64,000 bases of DNA from Aporrectodea caliginosa (Eukaryota; Annelida; Clitellata; Crassiclitellata; Lumbricidae): contig JACEVL010000973.1 in NCBI GenBank assembly GCA_020284085.1, forward strand, positions 216,001-280,000. The letters run 5' to 3'. Below the pieces are notes generated by a model. It saw only the letters and a program-made list of their open reading frames with translations. It searched no databases and was not told where the DNA came from. This document shows, in pieces, positions 54,931-64,000 of this stretch (position 1 is the first letter of the stretch; each line of letters opens with the position of its first letter). Both the position numbers and the translations under genes were made by a program.

Positions 54931-55671
54931 ATGCAGCTTTTTTGTTACTACAGAAGTGCGGTTTTAACCTGACCGGAATTATAAAGGATAGTCAGACAGA
55001 AACAAACGATAGGTCAGCGTTACTGGCCACTCGTGTAGAAGGGATCGAAAACTCCCCATTAAAAACCCTATATGGCACACTGTTAACCCTGGGTAACTGG
55101 TTACATAACTGTATCATGGGATATTGTACGGTGTTAACTGAGAGCAACAATAAGATTTGCAGCTATCTCCATCTAGCGAATGTCAAACAATTGTGTACGT
55201 AAACCTGCAACTAAGAATTCGTTACCAGAAGTGTATCTTATAAAACTAACGTGGCAAAAGTATCACACCCATGATTTTCCGTGTGCCATATAGGGTTAAG
55301 CTTGCTGTGGGATCGAAATCGGACCATGCTAATGGCTTAACCATGACTGCTTTCCGTCCGACTGCCTCGGACAGAGACCATTCGGTCGTTGGCCTGCGGT
55401 GATCTTCGGATGAGGTAAGGCTCTATCCGGAACCTCTGAGATATCATGATACCGTAGGAAGAAGTGAACGATTAAGCCACAAACATGGGCCTGACTAGGC
55501 GAGTCCAGGTGGTAAAAGTCGGGTATTTCCAGGCTTAGTTATGGGATCGAATCATACGTCATATGCTGATACTTGTTCTCCTTCACATGGAATCTCACAG
55601 CAACACGGCCTGCCCCCGTCGGAGGATAAAACCGCGTGAGGGATGCGACTTGGCGACGGGGGGACGGCGTA
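54931..55671. other. unassigned stretch
   Basis: An 86-codon plus frame (54942-55202) shows no known domain. Around 55295-55350, GGGATCGAAATCGGACC looks like a B box on the minus strand and may mark an old SINE. Confidence 0.35.
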
Positions 55672-55925
55672 GCAAATCGCCTTAAAATTCTTATGAAAAT
55701 TGCAAGTAGGCTTAATACTTTATCAGAAACAAATACGAACATTAACTGAAAGATGACAATGCGAAAAACAAGAACTTAATAAGGTACTTAATCTTTGATC
55801 ATTCAAAACAAAAGCATTCGCAGTAAAACAAAAGAGTTTGTGAAAACAAGAAATAAAGAACTGAAGAAACACAGGTGTTGCAAGATTACTCAGTTCGTGT
55901 TCAGTCAGCTGTTACAATTGCTTTA
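55672..55925. repeat. local triplicated segment, copy 3
   Basis: AATCGCCTTAAAATTCTTAT, AATCTTTGATCATTCAAAAC, AAACACAGGTGTTGCAAGAT, ACTCAGTTCGTGTTCAGTCA. Most complete match to copy 1. Confidence 0.7.
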
Positions 55926-55961
55926 GTAAGAAAGTAAGAATGATGCTAATCGGCAATAAGG

Positions 55962-56237
55962 GGATCTGTGTCTCTTTACTTATTCCCCTCTAGTAGAAAC
56001 TTATTTCTGCAAACAATTGTGGTGAGGTATGCTCAATCTACTTCTTTTCTGGTGCTATGCATTAATGAGTAAGAAAGTATGCATGCTAGAAGCGCATGTG
56101 TGCTAATCTGCACCCAATAAGGGGATCTGTAGTCTCTTTACTTATTCCCCTCTAGTAGAAACTTATTTCTGCAAACAATTGTGGTGATTGGTGCACATTT
56201 AGGGTATGCTCAATCTACTTCTTTGCTGGTGCTAATA
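55962..56237 (+). repeat. tandem duplication of a transposon end
   Basis: AATAAGGGGATCTGTGTCTC through GAGGTATGCTCAATCTACTT (55962-56075) is repeated at 56107-56237 with few changes. The second copy mirrors the right end of the element that finishes at 58023. Confidence 0.65.
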
Positions 56238-58023
56238 TACAAAAATATAACTATGCGAAATTGCAAATGGTTAAAGATTTCATCCCAATAAACGCCATTG
56301 TTCCAGGGCTAAAGTATATACTATGTAGTCAGATGTAAAGTGCATTCTATTCAATTTTTCATATCTTTGTCTTTTCTTTGTTGAAATAGCTTACTAATTG
56401 TCATTGATAACTGGAACTTTTATGATAACAGAATAACTATCAACCAGTTATTGACTACGGTACTCCATTGGAAATGCATTGAACACTCAACTTGTCAGAT
56501 ATTTTAAGCATTACAGTGCAACTGTTCCGGAACTGGTCAGGCAATGGCATATGCAATGATTGAGGTTCTGTCTGACTGGGGCGTTAATTAAGGATTGCAT
56601 CAAGGGACTCAGCTTTGACACAACGTTCAGCAACACAGGACGAAACACAGGAGCTTGCGTCTTGGTAGAAAAGCCGCTGGAGAGAAGTGTGCTCTACTTG
56701 GCGTGCAGGCATCATAACCATAAAATTCTTTTGGAGGATACATTCGTCACCACAATGGGACCATTCAATGGCCCTGAGATCCTCCTGTCCAAGAGTTTCA
56801 AGGTATTCTGACCCAATATATTTGTCGCAGTGTGGCAGTTCCGGTCATTGCACTCTGAGAGTGCAGCACTCTCTGAAATTTCGGCTGACGTCATGGACTT
56901 TGCGATCAATCAGCTTTGCGATCAATCAGCTTGACCTAATACATCAGCGTGATGACAATCGTGAACTCTCGAGCTTGCTGTCTTGTTTTTAGAGAAGTTC
57001 CAGCTCGCGGCGTTTCCTACCACCGTTCCCGATTCATGGCCAGGTTAATAATGCGCTTAAGATCTTCCTGTTCAGAGGTTCGGCCTTCAAACTGACGAGA
57101 CGAGAAGCACACAGTCTAGAAACATTTCTGCGTTATGAGTGTATAATTTTAAGGCGCTGGTTCCTCTCCCGACAACCAACTGTACCTTCACCCAGTGACT
57201 TGAAACTATTGAAACTTCTCGCTCATTTCACTCGCCAGCGTCCAATGGTGTTCTGAAGAAATTGTGTGGGCAGCTTTGGTATCTGAGCAGAGAGCTGATG
57301 GTGTCTTAGCCTTCTTTGACCGAGGCGTCTATGTAGTTGAGAAAAGAGAAATGGCAGAAGGACTCAGTCAGGAACGACAGGAAGGAAAGGAGGAACCTCC
57401 GAAGCGTATTTCTCTGGACCAGGCCAAGATTCCATAATAATTAAGACCGCGTGATTTCGTGAAACCGCGAACACGCACAATTTCTTCAAGATTCTTGACC
57501 TTCCAGATTCCTTCCTGGCTGACAAATCCTGACTATCTTGAAGCAGAAGATGCTCAAGAGCTTCGTGTTGTCAACAATACTGCAGAGTGAGGGGTGGCAC
57601 TGACGCAAGAATACAACGCTTTGCTGACAAAAGACGAGGAGGAGACTCAATCTGCTCTTCTTGTCATCAAGGCTCGAACCGATAGTATCAAGGCTATTGT
57701 CCTCCAGGTCTCGCTACTGCTTCACACCAAACTGCTGGGACTGGACTCAAATAGCGGAATGGCCTTATACTATGAACTAGTTGAATGCTCTTGTCCATTA
57801 TACTGCGGTGCATTCGAATGATTGATCACATCATATCGGAAGCCTTTTTTATTTACATGATTACACAAAATTAAGACAAATTTAATGTGGATTGAGCATA
57901 CCCTAAATATTGACCAATATTTAAGGCAATTTTTACCAATTAGTTTCTACAAAGGGAGAACCTAGCCTATGTGAAGGGTGGAACAAAGCAATTTTGAAAA
58001 GTTGCAAAATAAGGACCACCCTA
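56107..58023 (+). mobile_element. hAT-like element J, transposase-bearing relic
   Basis: Right end GGACCACCCTA (the end type of element B). The inward sequence AAACTAATTGG..ATTTAGGGTATGCTCAATC (minus strand) mirrors 56150-56215 on the left, so both arms are present, but the outermost left terminus is lost. Carries the best-kept copy of the CRHH transposase family. Confidence 0.6.
56560..57430 (+). pseudogene. hAT-like transposase, best-preserved relic
   Basis: The open frame 56560-56811 reads IKGLSFDTTFSNTGRNTGAC, then LYLACRHHNHKILLED and GPFNGPEILLSKSFKVF. SFDTT (18-22), NTG (25-27), GAC (31-33) and CRHH (49-52) are the conserved block of a transposase-like family common in invertebrates; the Asp in FDT is a likely catalytic residue of an RNase H-like fold. 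Downstream pieces in shifted frames: TRREAHSLETFLRYECIILR (57100), SPSDLKLLKLLAHFTRQRPM (57195), GVLAFFDRGVYVVEKREMAE (57300). A stop ends the first frame, so no full-length enzyme. A TTTGCGATCAATCAGC doubling at 56895-56930 adds to the damage. Confidence 0.55.
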
Positions 58024-58309
58024 ATGTTTGTATCTATGTACGTACATATGTATGTATGCATGTCTGCAGTGGCGTAACAGCCATATAACGAGGGTGGACA
58101 AAGTCCAGGGCCCCCCGAGGTCCAAAGGGCCCCAAGCTTTTTAACTGAAAAATTTCATGTATTTTTTGTCCGTTTTTCTGTGACAATAATTATTACGGAA
58201 AATGTCACATTATGTCAATAATGCTTTTCAGTTACATGATGTAAAGAAGCGACATCTGGCGAATTTCATAATTAAAATATTGATGACTTAACACAACAAG
58301 GGTTTTAAG

Positions 58310-58600
58310 TACTGTATTTGTACAGTATTGTATTGTATTGCATTTGGTCATTTATAAAACGCTTCTCGTAGCATAAGCTTTTCAGAAGTGAAAACTTTGG
58401 CGATATTCGTTTGTAATGGCGCCCAGTGCGAGGCACTCTGAGAGAAAAAGAAGGTTTTAAGGTGAGAGAAAGAGGTAGAGATGCTACCAGAGAGGATTGG
58501 AGAGCGTAGAGAAGGAGGAAGTTCATTCCATAGAGAGGGACCTATGCAGGCAAAGGACCTTTGTTTTAGAAGACGTTTAGTCTGTTTTAGACCACTGAAA
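58310..58600 (-). pseudogene. L2-like LINE C-terminus inside element K
   Basis: Minus strand: SFACIGPSLWNELPPSLRSP, then FSHLKTFFFSQSASHWAPLQ across a frame change, and a tail of AATAC units at 58318-58340. Same family as the outer LINE at 33689-33960. Confidence 0.6.
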
Positions 58601-58604
58601 TTGA

Positions 58605-58775
58605 ACCTGGAATATGCTTAATAGCCCAATTTTCCTAGCTTCCTTTTAAAAGCTGTGATTGTGTCCACTGAGACAGTACGATCATCCAAACCATTCCACA
58701 AGTCTATACAGCTCTTGTACACTGACGAATTTCTGTTTTACTGCTCCTTTCAGCTTCTCAAATACCGAAATGGAC
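58605..58775 (-). pseudogene. second LINE C-terminus inside element K
   Basis: Minus strand: SSVYKSCIDLWNGLDDRTVS then VDTITAFKRKLGKLGY, a standard LINE C-terminal block (LWN.L...VV....FK..L). The preceding L2-like end is inserted just after it. Confidence 0.5.
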
Positions 58776-59239
58776 TTGATAGACACATTTGCGAACAGAA
58801 AGCTAGAATAGCCTAATTCATGAAGAACTGCAGACTACAGTCTACATGTTCATTATATTACTTGGTAGGCACAGTGGAGTAAATCATGGGGTACAGAGGG
58901 GGACTGTCCCCCAAAGTTTTGACTTCGACCTTTCTGCCCTCCCCCTAAAAAATGCCATAATCCGGTCCACAAAAATTCTGTCCCCCAAAGTTATGTACAG
59001 ATTTTCGCCTCTGGGTAGGCAGTGCCGCAGTAGCGCCACTATAGTGACTCTTTCAGCTTACTGTGCGCTATTTTGCTAACCGATATTCGTTTGTAATGAC
59101 ATTTAACAGAGTATATATTTCTAAATGGCGCTATATAAATGTTCAATTATATACGTAGGCCTACGTACGTAAATAATGGGTAAGGGCCCCAAGCTTAGAG
59201 TGTCCAAGGGCCCCCGGCTAGGTCGTTACCCACTGCATG

Positions 59240-59330
59240 TCTGCATATCCTTCGGGATCTTCAGAACATTTCAAGTCGTCCCTTATTCAAGAAGCAACTT
59301 AAACTTTTCTTAATAAAGCATCATTAATAT
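59240..59330 (+). pseudogene. LINE C-terminal scrap
   Basis: HILRDLQNISSRPLFKKQLK LFLIKHH and a stop. Typical FKK.LK.FLI ending; begins at the right flank of element K. Confidence 0.35.
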
Positions 59331-60297
59331 TTCTGAACTACCCTGTTATTTTTATTATGCTTGTTCTCGCTTATCCTGTAGTCAAGACAAAATTATGTGT
59401 ATTTCTGTCTAGCTTTACTGAGTGTCTTCGTTGTTTTTATGACAATCGCAACTGATATTCGAATGCGCTGTCAGAACTACCGTATTGGTATGGTACATTG
59501 TTGGCTCTATCCAGCGAGACCATGGCCCAGTGCATATTTTAACGGATTTGGACTACTGGGACAAAGCCTGCTACACTACTTTCAGTGTTATTGGAAACCA
59601 ACATTGAAAGTAGAGTATTACCAGGATTATTATCCTAAAACTACTGGGGCAAAGCCTAAGACAACTACTATTGGTATTGCCAATACCTGTATAACTACTA
59701 GTCTATAATACTAGTAGTTATACAGTTAAAATATGCACTGCCGTGGCCCCTTCTGGGCTTCCCTTTTGTGTCCACAAGAACGATTCATAGGCCTATACTT
59801 GGTTGACACTTTCATGTATTCACTATGACACGTTCCATGGTAAACAATAAAATAAATTGATTGATTGATTGACGATTTTGACCGTGACAGTTTCTCCTTC
59901 TATTTTAATTGTTCTATTAATTAATTATTTTAATTGAAGGGCTATTATAGGCCTATCACCAAAATGAGATCGCGATTTTCGCAGAAAATATTAAAGTCGC
60001 AATCACAAGAAAAACAGAAGGCAACACAAGAAAGGCATTATCAGAATCTCTCGACAAGTTTTTTTTAGTTGTCAGATATGCAAATAATTAAATAAACCAT
60101 AGTTATTGCTTTCATAGTAAAATGCTGGTATTAAGATCCGGATTTGCATTTTTTTTCATTAACCGATTTAATTTCGATTTTGCATTATTTTAATACGTAT
60201 GGTATTGCCAATACCTCATTAACAGGAAATCAACTCCGCAATGCGAGTTTTGGCTTGGGGATCCGCTCATCGCTTGCTGCCTTACGTTCTGCACACC
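59331..60297. other. downstream flank of LU gene 2
   Basis: No gene recognised. 59690-59730 is a perfect hairpin (see that entry). 59855-59875 has TTGATTGATTGA. The 103-codon frame at 59397-59708 has no known domain. Confidence 0.4.
59688..59726. repeat. perfect 16 bp inverted repeat
   Basis: CTGTATAACTACTAGT, loop of 7, ACTAGTAGTTATACAG. Could be a hairpin or a small element end; TATTGCCAATACCT before it recurs at 60202. Confidence 0.6.
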
Positions 60298-60488
60298 CTA
60301 GGGTTGGGGCCGCTCTGCCGTCAGGTTTTGGCAATACACCGGCCTGTAATTGTTGCAGAAGTCGCCATGACATGGCACCTTGCATGATAAGTCGTCTACA
60401 GTTTTAAATTGGCATTGTTCCAGAGGGTCATATGTTGCCTCATCTGCTGGGATGCATCCTCGCTTTATGTACCAAACTTCGGGTGTTT
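60298..60488 (-). CDS. LU gene 2, terminal exon
   Basis: Acceptor TTCGTGTTCCAG before 60488; the exon codes TPEVWYIKRGCIPADEATYD, LEQCQFKTVDDLSCKVPCHG, DFCNNYRPVYC and ends at TAG (60300-60298). C...C..PCHGDFCN is the second half of a Ly6/uPAR domain, closed by the invariant Cys-Asn. Phase 1 joins exactly to the exon at 61822-61962 (ends TAC GAC G, plus AA, giving D-E-T-P-E). The tail after CN is short and not hydrophobic, so a secreted rather than GPI-anchored product is suggested. Intron about 1.3 kb. Confidence 0.7.
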
Positions 60489-60601
60489 CTGGAACACGAA
60501 CAAAAACAAAGAGAAGGCATACAGATTTCAACGTTAGGAATGTTTGTTCTACAGTACTTCTACTCCCGTTTAATGCATCAAGCAACACTAGAAACGCCTC
60601 T

Positions 60602-60953
60602 ATCACGAAATAGAGTATCCGTCCTAGGACTATCCGGGGGGATGTATGAATTTATTCCCAGGATGGAATAAACCGGTTTAGAGTATCCGGGGGGATAAAC
60701 CATTCTATCCCCCATCGGTATACGCATCACGATAGCCTCGGCGAAAATCCAGTCAAAATCATCAAAAACGAAGTAAATTGATTTCAGGTCGACTTACAAA
60801 CTAAAGATACGCAATTTAGAAATGTTATGTGTACAATAAATTCAAACAGTACGACTGAATACACTTAGAAACCGCCAAAAATGCAAATTAAACCGAATAC
60901 TCCATTTCGCTAAGGGGATACTCGTGTATGGGGGATACTCTATTTTGTGACAC
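60602..60953. mobile_element. MITE in LU gene 2 intron
   Basis: TCACGAAATAGAGTATCC at 60602 mirrors GGATACTCTATTTTGTGA ending at 60953. Inner copies CCGGGGGGAT..A and TATCCCCC repeat the motif. No target duplication seen. Confidence 0.6.
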
Positions 60954-61387
60954 CGGCAACAGAATTAAGTGGTCAGAGGCTCGGAATTGTTGGGGTGACA
61001 GGCCAGATGAAGCAGTTTGACGCCAAGATTTGAATTTGTTGGGGTGAAAACTAAAGGAGACACGGGATAAGGCATGAAGAGCTTGAAGAGAGCCAAACAC
61101 ATCAAGTTGCAAACATGTTTCAGCAATTGTATAGGCCTAATTAATTAGGTTTACCAAACACAAAGCCTACATATACACATTATATTCTGCAAAATATATT
61201 TAATTAAACACGACCAGGTTTTCGCAAACGGGCGCTTAAAATAGTTCTTAGTTTATTATTAAACAATGAAATGACACCGAAACATTGCGATCAATTCGCA
61301 ATGCGATCTATTCCAATTACTATGCCAACCAATAATCTATACTGTTTATCACAGCATTCAACTGCATGCCCATAACGAACTCAGCCA

Positions 61388-61490
61388 CTGCTCGTTTTCT
61401 GGCAGTGCCAGTCCCAAGTCTGGATAAAGGAGGAGGGCGACGCTAATGGTCTTTGTTACCACATAGCTAGTCGTTAAACAGAAAAATCAC
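61388..61490 (+). repeat. short structured dispersed repeat, copy 4
   Basis: CACTGC ... GCAGTG hairpin, then GCCAGTCCCAAGTCTGGATA, GGAGGAGGGCGACGC and GTCGTTAAACAG. The 5' stem differs from copy 1 (CACTACC/GGTAGTG) yet stays paired. Confidence 0.65.
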
Positions 61491-61821
61491 CATGCCCAAA
61501 ATGAGAATCATCCCATATGGGACTCTTACAGAGCTAGTATGAATCCTATCAAATTTCTTACGGGCTTGGGGAGGCCTTAAGTAGACCTCATGGTCCATAA
61601 AAATGTATCCAGGCAAAACAACTCGGCCTAAAGAAATACCCCGACGCCTGAGAAAAACAATGAAGTGGATTTCTAAGCTACAGGACGCCGTTTAGGCAAA
61701 AACAAGTGTTCGTGCATTCATTTAAGCGTTATGGAAATTCCTGAATTCCATCTTCAGTGCTGTGCGCGCAAGAAGAGCATTGTGAAAATGAAATACTCTT
61801 TGCCAGTGCAAAGGTTCTCAC

Positions 61822-61962
61822 CGTCGTAATAGCTAAAATATTCGTTCACGGCACAGGAATCAGTAGATTCTGGACAAGTGATGTTCTCTGAATTTGTTAT
61901 TCCATCGCAGCAGCTGGTATCCGTGTCGTTGCTAAATTTCACGCAGAAATAGCACTGGCGAG
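61822..61962 (-). CDS. LU gene 2, first LU exon
   Basis: 141 nt, acceptor TTTACTGAAG before 61962, donor G|GTGAGA at 61821, phase 1 at both ends. Codes ARQCYFCVKFSNDTDTSCCD, ITCPESTDSCAVNEYFSYYD. Cys order C-x2-C, CC, C, C matches gene 1 and the first half of Ly6/uPAR domains; together with exon 60298-60488 ten Cys and the final CN complete the fold. Such proteins are secreted or on the cell surface; ligand unknown. The signal-peptide exon should lie above 61962 but I could not find it, so it may be outside the window. Confidence 0.7.
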
Positions 61963-62378
61963 CTTCAGTAAATACACAATGAAACAAAACATGCTGAAAA
62001 CTTCGTCGTCAGTAAGCTTATATCACATCTATTTATCCATCACAAAGTGAAATAGAATGAAGATATAAACTGTATTGCTTAATGCTTATTGCTAGCAAGA
62101 TAACAATCAGAGATCGGAACCCAGCAGATCCAAATTTCTTAATTTATAATAGGCCTATTTATTTCATACGATAGGCCTAATTGTCTCCGCATTCTATACA
62201 TCAAATGACGGAACCGTCTGAACGACAGCAGTTGGTTCTAATGCGAATATAGGCTTACATTAGAGCCTCGGATTAAAGTTACCGTTACAGTTTTTAGGTT
62301 AAGTAAGCTTTTATTGCCTAATCTCGTTCCATCCAACTGTCCAGTTTCTTTTTGAAAGTGCTCAGGCGAGTCAGGCGT
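61963..62378. other. probable first intron of LU gene 2
   Basis: AT-rich with several TAGGCCTA palindromes; no exon recognised. Confidence 0.35.
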
Positions 62379-62665
62379 CATGGGCGTCCGCCGTCCGGAG
62401 GGGGCAAAAGGGGCATTTGCGCCCATGGACTTCGCACATATTTAAAAAATCACTTATCATTTTAGTTTTTAACAATGAATGGCTATGACTTTTCCAATAG
62501 CTTTGTTTTATCCAAACTAGTCAAGATATTGAAGATAACCTGAAAAATTAAAATAAATGAAAACATTGAAACCTTTAACAGTTTTGTGTTTGAAATAAAC
62601 GTTCAGATATAGCTGAAAACAGATTCCACAACGCTAAAAACAGGTTCCATATCATGTCAAGTGCT
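62379..62665. mobile_element. left half of the CATGGGCGTCCG element, second copy
   Basis: CATGGGCGTCCGCCGTCCGG, then matches 50880-51010 and 51410-51540 in order, without the RTE insertion. Ends where SINE copy 1 begins. Confidence 0.6.
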
Positions 62666-62689
62666 TCCAGTTCCAAAAGGCTGGCGACT

Positions 62690-62920
62690 TTTACTTTCAC
62701 CTTTGGGTGCATGGGTTCTACTCCGTCCCCCGTGAAATCAGTGTTTAGATTCTACATTGCCGTCCTGTGAAATTGTTAGCAGCACTGGAGATTTCATGGA
62801 GAAAGCATAAATTGCTTTCTGGGTCAAGGTCTACGTCAAGGTTATAACAAGCAACGGTGTTGGGCACGTGACCCGACTGATAGGCCTAGCCTAGTTGTGC
62901 AACCTCTGAGCCTCTATATA
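62690..62920 (-). repeat. tRNA-derived SINE, decayed copy
   Basis: Minus strand: GAGGCTCAGAGGTTGCACAA, GGGTCACGTGCCCAACACCG (B-box-like), then AGCAATTTATGCTTTCTCCA and CTCCAGTGCTGCTAACAATT. Same order as the fuller copy at 63010-63357. Confidence 0.5.
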
Positions 62921-63004
62921 TATAGGCCTTATATGACGTCCGAAGTCTGGGTGTTTGCTGATAGAGGCTAATTTGAATTTAAGGTCCTAAATCTTCTGGG
63001 TGCG

Positions 63005-63357
63005 ACGCACCCACTGAACTTTCTCTCTGGGTCACGGAGAGTCGGCGCTTGTGGTCACTTGGTCGTCGGTCGGGGTTTGACAGTGTGCTACTGAGAGATT
63101 CTCATCGGTTGTCTTCCTATGAAATTGTCGGGTAGCACGGACACTGGAGATCTCCGCATCATGATTATCGCTATCTAATGACAAAGCATAATTCGAAGGC
63201 TCTGAGCTATTGTGGGTTAAGGACTTGCTCAAGGTCCCTACACAGCAACGGTCTTGGGGCATGAGGCTCGATCCCGTACTCTATAGGCCTAGGCGTTAGC
63301 CTAAAAGGCGAGCGCTCTGAGCCTCTAAGTCTCTAACCAATCGGCTACCGTGTCCCA
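63005..63357 (-). repeat. tRNA-derived SINE, fuller copy
   Basis: Minus strand starts GGGACACGGTAGCCGATTGG TTAGAG, which contains a good A box, then GGGATCGAGCC, a B box, then a tRNA-unrelated body of about 230 bp (CCAAGACCGTTGCTGTGTAG, ATTATGCTTTGTCATTAGAT, GAGATCTCCAGTGTC). The A-to-B gap is longer than in a tRNA, so it is not a tRNA gene. An open frame on this strand (63032-63262) is not protein-like. Confidence 0.65.
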
Positions 63358-64000
63358 TGCGATCCGTAGGCCTATGCGTTGCAAAACCAAAACCAAAAGC
63401 TATAATCATGCATGTCCATATCGAGAGGATCAGTTCCTACAATACTTACAACTGTCAAATGCACACTCTTCGTCATACACTCAAACGGTAGGCCCGTGAA
63501 CTGCTAAGGAAAATTTCAGGCATTAGAATTAAACGAGTGTAGTCAACTTGAGTGTTAATCTCTCAAGAATTGATACTGCACACTGTACACTTCACACAAG
63601 TCAACTACACACTTTGTGTCTGAAAATACACTATTTTAGGCCTGCAGAAAATCAGTCATATAAATGTTCATATACATACATACATAAATGTTTAGATACG
63701 CAGGCCTACGTGTAGGCCTGCATTTGATAGCCTACAATGCTGTTATGACGGAGATGTTGAAATTATAGGCCTACTAACTTCAATAGGCCTACTACACAAC
63801 AATTTTAACAACTTATTGCACGGCTTAGGCCTATAGTAGAACCTATTTAAATATTTATCAGTAAAAGAAGTCATAATGCACGGCTTATATAACAGTCATG
63901 CTTAATAACAGCTATGCACAATTCGTCTAAATATAAACCTGCAGTAGCTGCAATCACGACCAATACGAAAGACAAAGGAAGAAATAAGCGAGCCACTCCC
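63358..64000. other. no gene recognised
   Basis: AT-rich with eight or more AGGCCTA words and a short CATACATACATA tract at 63674. Possibly upstream region of LU gene 2. Confidence 0.4.

Larger units (their letters stand above)
58067..59235. mobile_element. hAT element K, 1169 bp, perfect 8 bp duplication
   Basis: Left CAGTGGCGTAACAGCC with CAGGGCCCC inside; right GGGCCCCCGGCTAGG then TCGTTACCCACTG. CATGTCTG on both sides (58059-58066, 59236-59243). CAGTGGCGTA is a classic hAT terminus. No transposase; inside are two LINE ends (58310-58600 and 58605-58770, minus) which account for most of the length. Confidence 0.85.

Noticed and set aside
55295..55350. tRNA gene on the minus strand
   Set aside because: A B-box-like GGTCCGATTTCGATCCC is present but no cloverleaf or acceptor stem can be drawn.
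61388..61490. Exon of LU gene 2
   Set aside because: It is a dispersed repeat with copies elsewhere and no coding frame.
63032..63262. 76-codon frame on the minus strand
   Set aside because: Lies wholly within the SINE body.

Overview
This window is eukaryotic nuclear DNA: split exons with GT..AG borders, no operons, very low coding density and a large load of transposable elements. The few host-gene pieces point to an invertebrate deuterostome, most likely echinoderm-like: a CARD domain, a RING plus multi-B-box TRIM-like locus, and two small secreted Ly6/uPAR (LU) genes. The palindrome TAGGCCTA is also strikingly common. The taxon call is an inference and was not tested by any search.

Layout. 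1-262 is the N-terminal exon of a CARD protein on the minus strand, cut by the window edge. 600-6170 is AT-microsatellite DNA carrying two hAT-like elements and a minisatellite. 6310-9960 is a LINE relic split by an exactly bounded 3,000 bp hAT-like element (8 bp target duplication), which was itself invaded by an L2/CR1-like LINE. 9961-18480 is mostly non-coding, with a CCCT-ended (piggyBac-like) element, a hAT with GTCGAC-type subterminal repeats inside a LINE end, an interstitial telomere tract, and a LINE with a further hAT-like insertion. 18587-21113 (minus) is a decayed RING / tandem B-box / coiled-coil gene. 21420-28710 is a dense nest: LINE ends, three non-autonomous elements, a hAT-like element that encloses an OTU-protease exon, an RTE-type LINE and an L2-like LINE.

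30670-33960 holds one LINE interrupted first by a 101 bp structured retroposon-like sequence (12 bp target duplication) and then by a nearly complete second LINE. 33976-40060 is satellite, microsatellite and foldback DNA. 41030-41190 is a terminal exon of an unidentified membrane protein. 41600-48350 holds LINE ends, a 163 bp hAT MITE, a tRNA-like SINE, a piggyBac element with TTAA sites, and a 1.1 kb foldback element. 49400-53301 and 60298-61962 are the two LU-domain genes (minus strand), with many repeats in the large intron of the first. 55975-59330 holds another hAT-like transposase relic, a hAT with a perfect 8 bp duplication and LINE relics. 62379-63357 ends the window with two tRNA-derived SINE copies.

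The host genes do not form one pathway. CARD, RING/B-box and LU proteins occur in innate-immune or cell-surface repertoires, but no functional link between them is visible here. The main story is nested transposition: at least ten elements have inverted ends and matching 8 bp flanks, several sitting in or hosting other elements, so a relative order of insertion can be read directly.
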